Shown: positions 33,349 through 41,700 of the stretch, one piece after another | How the letters are laid out: the number at the start of each line of letters is the position of its first letter | Numbering within the stretch: the first letter of the stretch is position 1 | NCBI GenBank assembly: GCA_051251595.1 | Contig: JBPOFA010000002.1 | Coordinates: 440,532 to 504,531 of the forward strand | DNA length: 64,000 nucleotides | DNA from: NORP110 sp051251595 | GTDB lineage: Bacteria > Pseudomonadota > Alphaproteobacteria > Rhodobacterales > Rhodobacteraceae | Direction: 5' to 3' | The notes under the pieces: model-generated | The model's database searches: none | Told to the model about the DNA's origin: nothing | What the model saw: only the letters and a program-made list of their open reading frames with translations | Program-made: the position numbers and the translations under genes

Positions 33349-34572
33349 TTACAGAACAGCGTCCAAAGATTTGATGAGCCGATCCACTTCATTCTGGGTC
33401 GTGTAGTGCACAAAACTCATCCGCAACACGCCAAGTTTGGGGTCAACACCCAAAGCGTTCAGGGCTCTTCCCGCATAGAAATCACCGCCGTCCAGATTGA
33501 TGTCGTGTGCCGCCAATTCGGCGGCGACGCGCTCTCCGGGGCGGTCAAGGGCAACGGCGACTGTCGGTGCTTTTTGACTGGCCTGATCCGGGCCAATCAA
33601 CCGGACAGAGTTCTTGGTTTTCAGGTAGTGCAGCAAGGGCTCTAGCAATTCGATTTCACGGGCGCGCATCAAATCATGCACCGCTTTGCTGCGCCCTGGG
33701 GCATCAACATGGGTGTCAAAATGATAGGAATAAAGCAGGTCACAATAATCGGCCATTCCGGCGCAGGCGGCAATCTGGGCGTGATCCGGCCCTGCAGGTG
33801 TGAACCGTTTGTACAGCACGTCCCCATTGAACACATGTCCCTGATTGGGGAGCTTTTCGCCAAGGTCGCGCCGGATCACCATGATGCCCTGATGCGGGCC
33901 ATAGGTCTTATAGGCAGAAAACAGATAGATATCAGCACCTAACGCGCCGACATTCACAAACCCATGAGGGGCATAACTTACGCCGTCGACGCAGGTGACA
34001 GCACCTGCGGCGTGCACCATTTTGGTGATTTCAGCGGCGTCGTTGATTTCGCCAACGATGTTTGAACAATGCGGAAAACAGACCAGTTTGACACGGTCAT
34101 CCAACAGATTGGACAGCTCGTTTGGGTCAAGATGCCCGGTCTCTGGGTCGATTTGCCACTCGCGTATTTCGATCCCGCTGTCGGCCAGCCGCCGCCAAGG
34201 ACCGGAATTGGCCTCATGGTCCTGGTTTGTTACCACGATGGCGTCGCCAGGGCTCAGATATTCGCGGAAGGCCTGGGCCAGGACGTAAGTATTTTGCGTC
34301 GTTGACGGGCCAAAACTGACCTCATCCTGGTCCACCCCGAGCATGGCGGCCAACCGATACCGTGCTTCGTCCATTTCTTCGCCGCCAACGCGGCTTGGAT
34401 CATAGCTGGCATAGGGCTGAACTTTGCGTTCGTGGTAGAAGCGCGTCAGGCGATCGACCACCGGTGCACATGGGTAAGACCCCCCCGCATTTTCAAAGAA
34501 TGCGAACCGTGAAAGTTCGGGGTTCGAAAAGGCCGGGAACTGGCTGCGTACAAAATCAATATCTAGTTTCAT
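33349..34572 (-). CDS. Class V aminotransferase, cysteine desulfurase-like
   Basis: A 407-residue PLP enzyme of the VC1184-type cysteine-desulfurase-like family. Visible motifs are FFENAGGSYPCAPVVDRL at the N-terminus, PSTTQNTYVLAQAF, HEANSGPW, the aspartate in CVDGVSYAPHG and the PLP lysine in LFSAYKTYGPHQG. The C-terminal segment ending LRMSFVHYTTQNEVDRL is typical. The persulfide cysteine of IscS/SufS is not apparent, so the reaction may differ (selenocysteine lyase or aminotransferase). ATG at 34572 follows AAGGAATCACA. It stands between cfa and the BCCT terminator. Confidence 0.82.
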   Translation of the reverse strand: MKLDIDFVRSQFPAFSNPELSRFAFFENAGGSYPCAPVVDRLTRFYHERKVQPYASYDPSRVGGEEMDEARYRLAAMLGVDQDEVSFGPSTTQNTYVLAQAFREYLSPGDAIVVTNQDHEANSGPWRRLADSGIEIREWQIDPETGHLDPNELSNLLDDRVKLVCFPHCSNIVGEINDAAEITKMVHAAGAVTCVDGVSYAPHGFVNVGALGADIYLFSAYKTYGPHQGIMVIRRDLGEKLPNQGHVFNGDVLYKRFTPAGPDHAQIAACAGMADYCDLLYSYHFDTHVDAPGRSKAVHDLMRAREIELLEPLLHYLKTKNSVRLIGPDQASQKAPTVAVALDRPGERVAAELAAHDINLDGGDFYAGRALNALGVDPKLGVLRMSFVHYTTQNEVDRLIKSLDAVL

Positions 34573-34634
34573 TGTGATTCCTTGTTTGACACTGAATTGC
34601 CGGGGCAATTCCAGGACGTCAAGCAGGACAGAAA

Positions 34635-34659
34635 AATGGCCCCGCAATACGGGGCCATT
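34635..34659 (-). terminator. Intrinsic terminator of the BCCT gene
   Basis: Perfect 10-bp stem aatggccccg / cggggccatt (34635-34644 and 34650-34659) with a five-base loop; on the minus strand it is followed by TTTTTC. It lies about 25 bases after the BCCT stop and before the aminotransferase start, separating the two transcripts. Confidence 0.88.
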
Positions 34660-34682
34660 TGGAAGGATGGATCACGTGAATC

Positions 34683-36290
34683 TTATTTCTTTCGTCGTTC
34701 CTGGACCAGACCAATAAAGATCGAAACGCACATTAACAGCAGAAGAATGGCGAATGGAAAGCCCGTTGTCACCGCCATCGCCTGTAGTGCAGCCAGACCT
34801 CCGCCCAGCAACAGGGTCACGGCGACGAGCCCCTCAAACAAGCACCAAAACACACGCTGTGGGGCCGGTCCGTCTGTCTTTCCGCCTGCGGTAATCGTAT
34901 CGATCACCAAAGATCCGGAATCCGAAGATGTCACGAAAAACACGATCACCAGAATAATCCCGATGAGCGACGTGAAATTGGCCAAAGGAAGCTGCCCCAG
35001 CACTTCGAACAGTTGCACGGGAAGCTGTGCATTTTTAGCACCTTCAAACCCGTCATTCACAAACTGGCTGATCGCAGTTCCGCCAAAGACGCTCATCCAT
35101 AGGACGCAGACTGTGGACGGGATGATCAGGACGCAAATCATGAATTCACGCACGGTGCGCCCCCGGCTGACGCGAGCGATGAACATGCCAACGAACGGTG
35201 ACCAACTGATCCACCACGCCCAATAGAACGCCGTCCATCCCTGGCTAAAGTTCGCGTCTTCCCGCCCAAAAGGTTGGGACAGCGCCGGTAACTCTGTCAC
35301 ATAGGCGCCGAGCGAGGAAAAGAAGGTAGAGATGATTTCGCCTGTTGGGCCAACCACCAACGTGAAGACCAGCAACAAGAACGCCAGCATCATATTTATT
35401 TCTGAGGCCCGTTTCACGCCCGCATCCAAACCCGCCAAGACGGAAGCTGTTGCAACCAGTGTAATAAGGACGATCAGGATGATTTTCGTTCCGTTCCCTT
35501 CGCTGATGCCAAACAAAAAGTTCAAACCGGCGGTGGCTTGTTCTGCACCAAAACCCAAGGACGTGGCCAAGCCAAACAAGGTGGCGAAGACGGCGACGAT
35601 ATCAATGACATGTCCGACCCAACCCCACACAGCATCCCCGAAAATCGGGTAAAATGCTGATCGAATGGAAAGCGGTAAGCCCTTGTTGTAACTGAACAGA
35701 CCAAGCGCCAATGCAACAACTGCATACATGGCCCATGGATGCAGGCCCCAATGATATATGGTCGCGGCCATCCCAATCCGGGTGGCCCCGGCCGCATCCC
35801 CGGGTGCACCGGCAAGCGGTGCCCAGCTCTCGGGCGTGCCAGCCGTATCCGCAAAGGAGGTTGAGAAATGCGACAAAGGTTCGCTTACGCCGTAGAACAT
35901 AAGGCCAATGCCCATGCCGGCGGCAAATAGCATCGCGAACCAGCCGACATAGCCGTAATCGGGCCGCGCATCCGCGCCGCCCAATCGGACAGACCCAAGG
36001 GGCGTGACGATCAACATCAGGCAAAACAGAACAAAGATGTTCCCCGCCAAAAGGAAGAACCAGCTAAAGTTTCCTGTTACCCAGTTTCGCATCGCCGAAA
36101 ACAGCGCACTTGCTTGTTCCGGAACCATCAGCGTTCCGATAACAAATGCAAAAATGCTTAGTCCCGCGATCAAGAATACCGGATTGTGAACATCCAGGCC
36201 GAACGGGCCAATTTGTGTTTGGATGTTGTCCTGGCCAATCTCATAGTCGATTTCGTCAATCAACTGGCCAGTGTCATCAGTCACTGTCAT
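34683..36290 (-). CDS. BCCT family betaine/choline/DMSP transporter
   Basis: A 535-residue inner-membrane protein with twelve predicted spans. Family signatures are the glycine-rich FAAGMGIGLMFYGVSEPL, HWGLHPWAMYAVVALALG and the tryptophan-rich FYWAWWISWSPFVGMFIARVS, which forms the trimethylammonium-binding box. It would import glycine betaine, choline or DMSP with sodium or protons. ATG at 36290 has GGGGAAAA upstream; a frame to 36578 overlaps acuI and has no ribosome site. Next to acuI, DMSP is an attractive substrate, but this is inference. Confidence 0.9.
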   Translation of the reverse strand: MTVTDDTGQLIDEIDYEIGQDNIQTQIGPFGLDVHNPVFLIAGLSIFAFVIGTLMVPEQASALFSAMRNWVTGNFSWFFLLAGNIFVLFCLMLIVTPLGSVRLGGADARPDYGYVGWFAMLFAAGMGIGLMFYGVSEPLSHFSTSFADTAGTPESWAPLAGAPGDAAGATRIGMAATIYHWGLHPWAMYAVVALALGLFSYNKGLPLSIRSAFYPIFGDAVWGWVGHVIDIVAVFATLFGLATSLGFGAEQATAGLNFLFGISEGNGTKIILIVLITLVATASVLAGLDAGVKRASEINMMLAFLLLVFTLVVGPTGEIISTFFSSLGAYVTELPALSQPFGREDANFSQGWTAFYWAWWISWSPFVGMFIARVSRGRTVREFMICVLIIPSTVCVLWMSVFGGTAISQFVNDGFEGAKNAQLPVQLFEVLGQLPLANFTSLIGIILVIVFFVTSSDSGSLVIDTITAGGKTDGPAPQRVFWCLFEGLVAVTLLLGGGLAALQAMAVTTGFPFAILLLLMCVSIFIGLVQERRKK

Positions 36291-36498
36291 ATCATTTTCC
36301 CCGTTTTTTTTCTTGTTGGGGTCTGACGCCCCTGTTCTTATTGTGCCTAACATTTTAGCACTTTGGTCGCGCAAAAGCGAAACAATTGCGACAAACCCGC
36401 CATTTCCGACGGGCGAGACGGGGGCTCCGCGTCTTCTAAATTGGGTAAGAAGACGTGTCTTTCTGATAGTAATTTGCGGCTGGTCGGGCGCTGCCCGC

Positions 36499-37488
36499 CT
36501 ATTGATTAACGTCCACGACGACCCTGCCCTGCACTTTTCCGGCCAAAATATCTGCGCCAAGGGCAGGCAAATCATCAAGCACCGCGGGGGTGATCATCGC
36601 CTCAAGCTTATCCATCGGCAAATCACGCGCAATGCGCTGCCAGGCTCTGACCCGATCCGGATAGGGACGCATAACACTGTCGATGCCCAACAGATTTATG
36701 CCGCGCAATAGAAAGGGCACAACGCTTGCAGGCAGATTTGCCCCGCCAGCCAGACCAACCGCAGCCACGGAAGATCCGTATTTCATCTGCCCAAGGACCC
36801 GGGCCAACATTTCACCGCCAACAGCGTCAATGCATCCCGCCCAGCTTTCTGTCTCTAGCGGTCTTTTGACCGTTTCGTTGAGCTCTTCGCGCGGTACGAT
36901 CTGACTTGCGCCCAGGTGTTTCAGATAATCCGCGGTTTCCGGGCGACCGGTGACGGCAGCGACTTCGTAGCCGAGATTGGCAAGAATGGCCGTCGCGACA
37001 GATCCAACACCGCCAGCGGCCCCTGTGACCAAGACAGGCCCCTGACCCGCAGCCAGGCCATGATCCTCGAGCGCGATGACGGATAACATCGCCGTAAACC
37101 CGGCCGTGCCCACAGCCATTGCTTGTTTGGGGGTCAGCCCCTCTGGCAGTTTCACCAACCAATCAGCGTTCACCCTGGCCTTTTGGGCATAGCCGCCCCA
37201 ATGCGCCTCTCCTACACGCCAACCGGTCAAAACGACTTTGTCCCCAACCGCGTAGCGTGGATCGGTTGAGGATTCGACCGTACCGGAAAAATCAATTCCG
37301 GGCACATGGGGATAGTTGCGCACCAACCCGCCGCCGGGACCGATGCACAAACCGTCTTTGTAGTTCACCGTTGAATATTCAACCGCAACCGTAACGTCCC
37401 CTTGGGGAAGCTGATCTGTGGAAATCTCTTGGACGGCGGCATGCGTTTTTCCGGCGTCATCTTTTTCTACAACCAATGCTTTGAACAT
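36499..37488 (-). CDS. acuI: Acryloyl-CoA reductase (AcuI/YhdH family)
   Basis: A 329-residue medium-chain reductase without zinc ligands. Typical YhdH/AcuI motifs: VNYKDGLCIGPGGGLVRNYP, HVPGIDFSGTVESS, GWRVGEAHWGGYAQKARV, the NADPH loop LVTGAAGGVGSVA and GINLLGIDSVMRP. In Rhodobacter and Ruegeria AcuI reduces acryloyl-CoA to propionyl-CoA, detoxifying the product of DMSP cleavage and assimilation. The ATG at 37488 is preceded by GGGGGGACCAAG. No ddd or dmd gene is in the window. It is transcribed toward the BCCT gene with about 210 bases between, so probably separately. Confidence 0.87.
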   Translation of the reverse strand: MFKALVVEKDDAGKTHAAVQEISTDQLPQGDVTVAVEYSTVNYKDGLCIGPGGGLVRNYPHVPGIDFSGTVESSTDPRYAVGDKVVLTGWRVGEAHWGGYAQKARVNADWLVKLPEGLTPKQAMAVGTAGFTAMLSVIALEDHGLAAGQGPVLVTGAAGGVGSVATAILANLGYEVAAVTGRPETADYLKHLGASQIVPREELNETVKRPLETESWAGCIDAVGGEMLARVLGQMKYGSSVAAVGLAGGANLPASVVPFLLRGINLLGIDSVMRPYPDRVRAWQRIARDLPMDKLEAMITPAVLDDLPALGADILAGKVQGRVVVDVNQ

Positions 37489-37690
37489 CTTGGTCCCCCC
37501 TGCACCAAATGGCGTTTCGTGCGAAGCGCAGTGCACAAGCTGTGACGCACACGTTTCTTTGGCCTTCATATAGGTCATGGCGCTGCAGTTTTAGCAATGT
37601 TTTTCGCGGCATTTATCCGGGATGACTTGACGTTGAATACGTTCTGGACAAAACAGCCTCAAAGGGCGGAATCATATTGGTTCGCCCCAA

Positions 37691-37708
37691 TCGCCCCGCA
37701 ACGGGCGA
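37691..37708 (+). promoter_or_regulatory. Hairpin in the leader of the PotD-like gene
   Basis: Perfect six-base stem tcgccc / gggcga (37691-37696 and 37703-37708) followed by AATAGATTTTTT, 35 bases before the PotD start. It has the form of an intrinsic terminator and may attenuate transcription into the gene, or end an upstream transcript. No riboswitch fold was recognised around it. Confidence 0.45.
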
Positions 37709-37743
37709 AATAGATTTTTTCTGAGATTGTTTGCGAGGACTAT

Positions 37744-38787
37744 ATGAACAACATCGCCCGTCTTCTCGGCTCTGCTGCTCTTCTTAGTGTTGCTGGCCCT
37801 GCCTTTGCCGAAGATTCTGATCTTTTGGTTTTTGATTATTCTGGTTTTGAAAACCCGGAATACCACAGTACCTATATCGCCAAGAATGGTGATAGCCCGC
37901 GTTATGCCTTCTTTGGCGACGAAGAAGAGGCGTTTCAAAAGATCGTTTCGGGTTTCAAACCGGATGTCAGCCATATCTGCGCCGGGTCCGTAAACAAGTG
38001 GCTGGATGCTGGTATTCTTGAACCATGGGATACGGCGAAAATCACCGAGTTTGGAAATCTAAACACGGATCTGACCGGGTCCGAGATGGCCGGGGATGGC
38101 GACGTCTATTTCTTGCCAACGGACTATGGCTCTACCGCGATTGCCTATAATACCGAAGAAGTCCCTGCCGAAGATGTAGCCAGCCTGTCTGTGTTCCAGA
38201 ACCCAAAATACACAGGCCGCGTCACGATCCCTGACAATGTCGATGATGCCTATGCTCTGGCCTATTTGGTAACAGGCGTGACGGATTGGCAAAACCTGAC
38301 CGAGGAACAATTCGCTGCCGCCTCTGCTTGGTTGCGTGAGGCGCATCAGTATCAGCGCACCTATTGGACCGATGCGGCAGAGCTGGCGCAATTGTTGGCA
38401 ACGGGCGAGGTTCTGGTGGCCTGGGCCTGGAATGAGACATTCCCCGCAATGGTTGACGAAGGCTATCCGATTGGTTTCCAACGTGAAGCCGCCGAAGGGT
38501 CTTCGCTTTGGCTTTGCGGGTTTGTGAACATGAAGGACGGCGAAGGCGTCGAGGCGAAAGCCTATGACTATGTGAACGCCATTCTTGATCCAAGTTCCAC
38601 AGACGCGCTTTTGGCGGATGGGTTCGGTCAATCCAATGCCAAGGCGATGGAAAATGTTGCCGATGATGTTTTGGTTGCTTCTGGCCTAGGCCCGATCGAC
38701 GTGCCAATTTTTGCGCAACTGCCAGTATCCAACGAATGGCGCACCCGCCACTCTGAGGAATTCGAAAAGATCAAAGCCGGGTTTTGA
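37744..38787 (+). CDS. Spermidine/putrescine-type ABC substrate-binding protein (PotD-like), orphan
   Basis: A 347-residue periplasmic protein with a signal peptide of about 22 residues (VAGPAFA). The mature part has the PotD pattern: LLVFDYSGFENPEYHSTYI, VSHICAGSVNKWLDAGILEPWD, VYFLPTDYGSTAIAYNTEEV and an acidic pocket with a tryptophan-rich stretch AWAWNETFPAM. ATG at 37744 follows GCGAGGAC. No permease or ATPase is adjacent, so it either serves a transporter encoded elsewhere or works as a sensor. A terminator follows the stop. Confidence 0.87.
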   Translation: MNNIARLLGSAALLSVAGPAFAEDSDLLVFDYSGFENPEYHSTYIAKNGDSPRYAFFGDEEEAFQKIVSGFKPDVSHICAGSVNKWLDAGILEPWDTAKITEFGNLNTDLTGSEMAGDGDVYFLPTDYGSTAIAYNTEEVPAEDVASLSVFQNPKYTGRVTIPDNVDDAYALAYLVTGVTDWQNLTEEQFAAASAWLREAHQYQRTYWTDAAELAQLLATGEVLVAWAWNETFPAMVDEGYPIGFQREAAEGSSLWLCGFVNMKDGEGVEAKAYDYVNAILDPSSTDALLADGFGQSNAKAMENVADDVLVASGLGPIDVPIFAQLPVSNEWRTRHSEEFEKIKAGF

Positions 38788-38810
38788 TCTTAAACCTGAT
38801 ATTTCGAAAA

Positions 38811-38839
38811 AGGGCCGTCCATCTGGGCGGCTCTTTTTT
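38811..38839 (+). terminator. Intrinsic terminator after the PotD-like gene
   Basis: Stem agggccgtcc / gggcggctct (38811-38820 and 38825-38834, with G-T pairs) and a run of six T, 24 bases after the stop. It separates the gene from the tmRNA gene. Confidence 0.8.
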
Positions 38840-38904
38840 CATGGATTGCCCCGTCCCCTGACGCATTCCCTTGATACCTCAGCAAATACTCCCTAAGTAA
38901 AGAT

Positions 38905-39237
38905 TGTTCCGGGCAACCGGGACTATGGTGATAAACGCGCTCGTCATAAGCGGATCGGACCCGGGGGCGGTACCCGGCGGCTCCACCAACAGTTCCTTCA
39001 TTTGGGGACGGATGGGGCCGAAATAGGATCGACGAACGTCTAAAGGGGTTAGCTTTTACTCGGTGAGGAACCACCGTTATCGGTCCAAATCGTACAGTTG
39101 CAAATGACAACCGTGCTCCAGCTATGGCTTTGGCTGCGTAAGCAGTCCGAGTTCGCTGAACTTAAGCCCTTTCGCCTAGCCGCGTAAGGCGGGGTTCGCA
39201 GGCACCTGGCAACAGAAGCCTGCACTTTAAGCTGTTT
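38905..39237 (+). ncRNA. ssrA: Transfer-messenger RNA, circularly permuted two-piece form
   Basis: The tRNA-like 3' half comes first: it has a T arm and ends CGGCTCCACCA at 38988. The 5' end of the mature RNA follows at 39014 with GGGGCCGAAATAGGATCGAC. The tag frame at 39100-39141 encodes ANDNRAPAMALAA and a TAA stop, the typical alphaproteobacterial degradation tag. The intervening 25 bases are removed during processing, leaving an acceptor and a coding RNA. It frees stalled ribosomes and tags the unfinished proteins. The outer ends are approximate. sspB follows directly downstream, linking tagging to ClpXP delivery. Confidence 0.95.
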
Positions 39238-39337
39238 TCAGTCAGTTGCGTTGGTTCTGCGTCCAAAGCGCAATGCTTACTTTTCCTTAGATCAAGAATC
39301 CCCTATCCTACCGAAGAAACGTTTCGGGAGACGCATG

Positions 39338-39811
39338 ATGTCTGACAGTATTGACTATGGAGTTCTGATGCATCGCGCGATGCGCGGTCTGATCCAGGAA
39401 GTCATGGAAGGCGTCCGCGACAATGGGTTGCCCGGGGAACACCATTTCTTTGTGACCTTTGACACCAACCATGTGGATGCAAAGCTGGCCGTTTGGTTGA
39501 CGGAAAGATACCCAGACGAAATGACGGTGGTGATCCAGCATTGGTTCGACAATCTAGAGGTCACAGACAAGGGCTTTGGCATCACCCTGAATTTTGGGGA
39601 CGACCCAGAGGATCTGTTTATTCCCTATGACGCGATCAAAACCTTTGTCGATCCGTCTGTGGAGTTCGGTTTGCGTTTTGAAACGCAGGACGAAACCGAC
39701 GCTGAAATCACTGAATTGACACCGGCCAGCGAAGAGCATGGTGAAGATGACGATGCTGACACACCGGAAACCGACGCAGAAGTCGTAAGTCTAGACAGTT
39801 TTCGCAAATAG
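39338..39811 (+). CDS. sspB: ClpXP adaptor protein SspB, alpha type
   Basis: A 157-residue adaptor. The folded domain begins SIDYGVLMHRAMRGLIQEV and contains HHFFVTFDTNHVDAKLAVW, ERYPDEMTVVIQHWFDNL and FGITLNFGDDPEDLFIPYDA, the substrate-tag groove of alpha-type SspB. An acidic linker (EEHGEDDDADTPETDAE) leads to the C-terminal ClpX-binding tail VVSLDSFRK. The ATG at 39338 (a second ATG lies directly before it) follows CGGGAG. It hands tmRNA-tagged proteins to ClpXP. Its gene lies 100 bases after tmRNA on the same strand. Confidence 0.92.
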   Translation: MSDSIDYGVLMHRAMRGLIQEVMEGVRDNGLPGEHHFFVTFDTNHVDAKLAVWLTERYPDEMTVVIQHWFDNLEVTDKGFGITLNFGDDPEDLFIPYDAIKTFVDPSVEFGLRFETQDETDAEITELTPASEEHGEDDDADTPETDAEVVSLDSFRK

Positions 39812-39893
39812 AAACCGCCAAATCCTGCCAGACGCTATGGCAGTTTTGCTGTGTTTGGGCTAAGCAAGCCGGGATTTTTTGATGGAGCAGATC

Positions 39894-41288
39894 ATGACCC
39901 AAACCCGCACAGAAACCGATAGCTTTGGCCCCCTGGAAGTACCCGCTGACAAGTATTGGGGCGCGCAGACGCAACGCTCTATCATGAACTTTCCGATTGG
40001 TTGGGAAAAACAACCCATTGCAATCGTGCGTGCGCTTGGCGTCATCAAACAGGGGTGTGCCATTGCCAACCGCGATCTGGGCAAGCTCGACGCTGATAAG
40101 GCCGACGCAATCATTCAGGCAGCCTCCGAAGTTGTTGCTGGCAAGTTTGATGACAACTTTCCACTGGTTGTCTGGCAGACAGGCTCTGGCACGCAGTCAA
40201 ACATGAACGCGAATGAGGTCATCGCGAACCGCGCCATTGAAATTCTGGGCGGTGTTATCGGGTCAAAAGACCCGGTTCACCCAAATGACCACTGTAATAT
40301 GGGGCAGTCCTCTAACGACACATTCCCAACCGCAATGCATATTGCCACAGCGACAACAGCGCATGAGGTTCTGTTGCCCGGACTGGCAAAGCTGCATTTC
40401 GCGTTGGATGCCAAGGTCAAGGAATTTGACGGGATCATCAAGATTGGCCGCACCCATACGATGGATGCGACGCCCTTGACCCTAAGCCAGGAATTTTCAG
40501 GTTACGCGCATCAGGTCGCCATGGGTATCGAACGCGTTAAGGGCGCTCTGGGGCGGATATATGAACTGGCCCAAGGGGGCACGGCAGTTGGCACCGGCCT
40601 GAACACCCCAAACGGTTGGGGCGAACAGGTTGCGGCAAACATGGCCGAGATCACCGGCCTGCCCTTTGTCACCGCCCCCAATAAATTCGAAGCCCTCGCT
40701 GCACATGACGCGTTGGTTGAAATGTCAGGTGCTTTGAAAACCGTAGCGGCCAGCCTGTTCAAGATTGCCAATGACATCCGGCTGCTCGGCTCTGGCCCGC
40801 GCTGTGGTCTGGGCGAATTGATGTTGCCTGAAAATGAACCCGGCAGCTCTATTATGCCGGGCAAGGTGAACCCGACACAGGCAGAGGCGATGACGCAGGT
40901 TTGCGCCCATGTCTTTGGCAATGACGCGGCCGTTGGTTTTGCGGGCAGTCAGGGGCATTTTGAACTGAATGTTTATAAGCCGATGATGGCCTACAATGTG
41001 TTGCAATCTATGCAGCTGCTTGGGGACGCCTGTTCAACCTTCACCGACAATTGCGTCAACGGGCTAGAGGCCAACCGCACCCGGATTGACCAATTGATGC
41101 GGGAAAGCCTGATGTTGGTGACGGCACTTGCCCCGACGATTGGCTATGACAATGCAACGACCGTCGCCAAGACCGCCCATAAGAACGGCACCACCCTGCG
41201 GGAAGAGGCTGTGAATTTGGGCTTTGTTGATGCTGAGACCTTTGACAAGGTCGTCCGCCCGGAACAAATGATTGGCCCAAAATCTTGA
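39894..41288 (+). CDS. fumC: Fumarate hydratase, class II
   Basis: A 464-residue member of the fumarase/aspartase superfamily. The signature GSSIMPGKVNPTQAE carries the catalytic serine loop, with conserved GSGTQSNMNANEV, SSNDTFPTAMHIA and GRTHTMDATPL upstream; together these form the active site at the tetramer interface. It interconverts fumarate and malate in the TCA cycle and uses no iron-sulfur cluster. ATG at 39894 follows GGAGCAG. Its stop overlaps the TTG start of the DUF4169 gene (41285-41288), and the three genes to 41700 form one operon. Confidence 0.95.
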   Translation: MTQTRTETDSFGPLEVPADKYWGAQTQRSIMNFPIGWEKQPIAIVRALGVIKQGCAIANRDLGKLDADKADAIIQAASEVVAGKFDDNFPLVVWQTGSGTQSNMNANEVIANRAIEILGGVIGSKDPVHPNDHCNMGQSSNDTFPTAMHIATATTAHEVLLPGLAKLHFALDAKVKEFDGIIKIGRTHTMDATPLTLSQEFSGYAHQVAMGIERVKGALGRIYELAQGGTAVGTGLNTPNGWGEQVAANMAEITGLPFVTAPNKFEALAAHDALVEMSGALKTVAASLFKIANDIRLLGSGPRCGLGELMLPENEPGSSIMPGKVNPTQAEAMTQVCAHVFGNDAAVGFAGSQGHFELNVYKPMMAYNVLQSMQLLGDACSTFTDNCVNGLEANRTRIDQLMRESLMLVTALAPTIGYDNATTVAKTAHKNGTTLREEAVNLGFVDAETFDKVVRPEQMIGPKS

Positions 41289-41467
41289 CCCAACCGATCA
41301 ATCTGAACAAGGCCAGAAAGAAAAGGGCCATTGACCAACGCAAGGCGAAAGCCGCGGAAAATTCGGTCAAGTTCGGGTTGAGCGGGACGGACAAAAAAAC
41401 CATTTCAGACCGTTCTGAAAAAGCTGCAAGAATTTTGGATGGGCATCGAAAAGAGCGCTTAGAATGA
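41285..41467 (+). CDS. DUF4169 small basic protein
   Basis: A 60-residue highly charged protein (LNKARKKRAIDQRKAKAAEN, then ARILDGHRKERLE), recognised as DUF4169, which in Rhodobacteraceae typically follows fumC. It begins with a TTG that overlaps the fumC stop as TTGA and ends overlapping the next start as ATGA (41464-41467). Function unknown; the composition suggests binding to nucleic acid or an acidic partner. Confidence 0.85.
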   Translation: MTQPINLNKARKKRAIDQRKAKAAENSVKFGLSGTDKKTISDRSEKAARILDGHRKERLE

Positions 41468-41700
41468 CCGGTCGCCCAATGAAAAGGTCTTTGACCCTGC
41501 GTGGGCACCGGACATCTGTTTCGCTGGAAGATGAGTTTTGGGATGCGTTCCGATTGATTGCACGAGAGCTTAACCGACCGTTAAACGATTTGGCCGCCGA
41601 AATTGATGCCGAGCGTGGAGTATCTTCAGGCTTGGCATCGGCTATTCGGGTTTATGTTTTGCGTCATTACCAATCTGGCGAGGACGAACATCCAATGTGA
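41464..41700 (+). CDS. Ribbon-helix-helix domain protein
   Basis: A 78-residue protein with an RHH fold: RSLTLRGHRTSVSLEDEFW is the DNA-binding strand followed by two helices (DAFRLIARELNRPLNDLAAEI and SSGLASAIRVYVLRHYQ). It is probably a small DNA-binding regulator; its partner or target is unknown. It is coupled to DUF4169 by an ATGA overlap. The last 59 bases overlap the end of the convergent P450 gene (41642 onward). Confidence 0.85.
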   Translation: MTGRPMKRSLTLRGHRTSVSLEDEFWDAFRLIARELNRPLNDLAAEIDAERGVSSGLASAIRVYVLRHYQSGEDEHPM

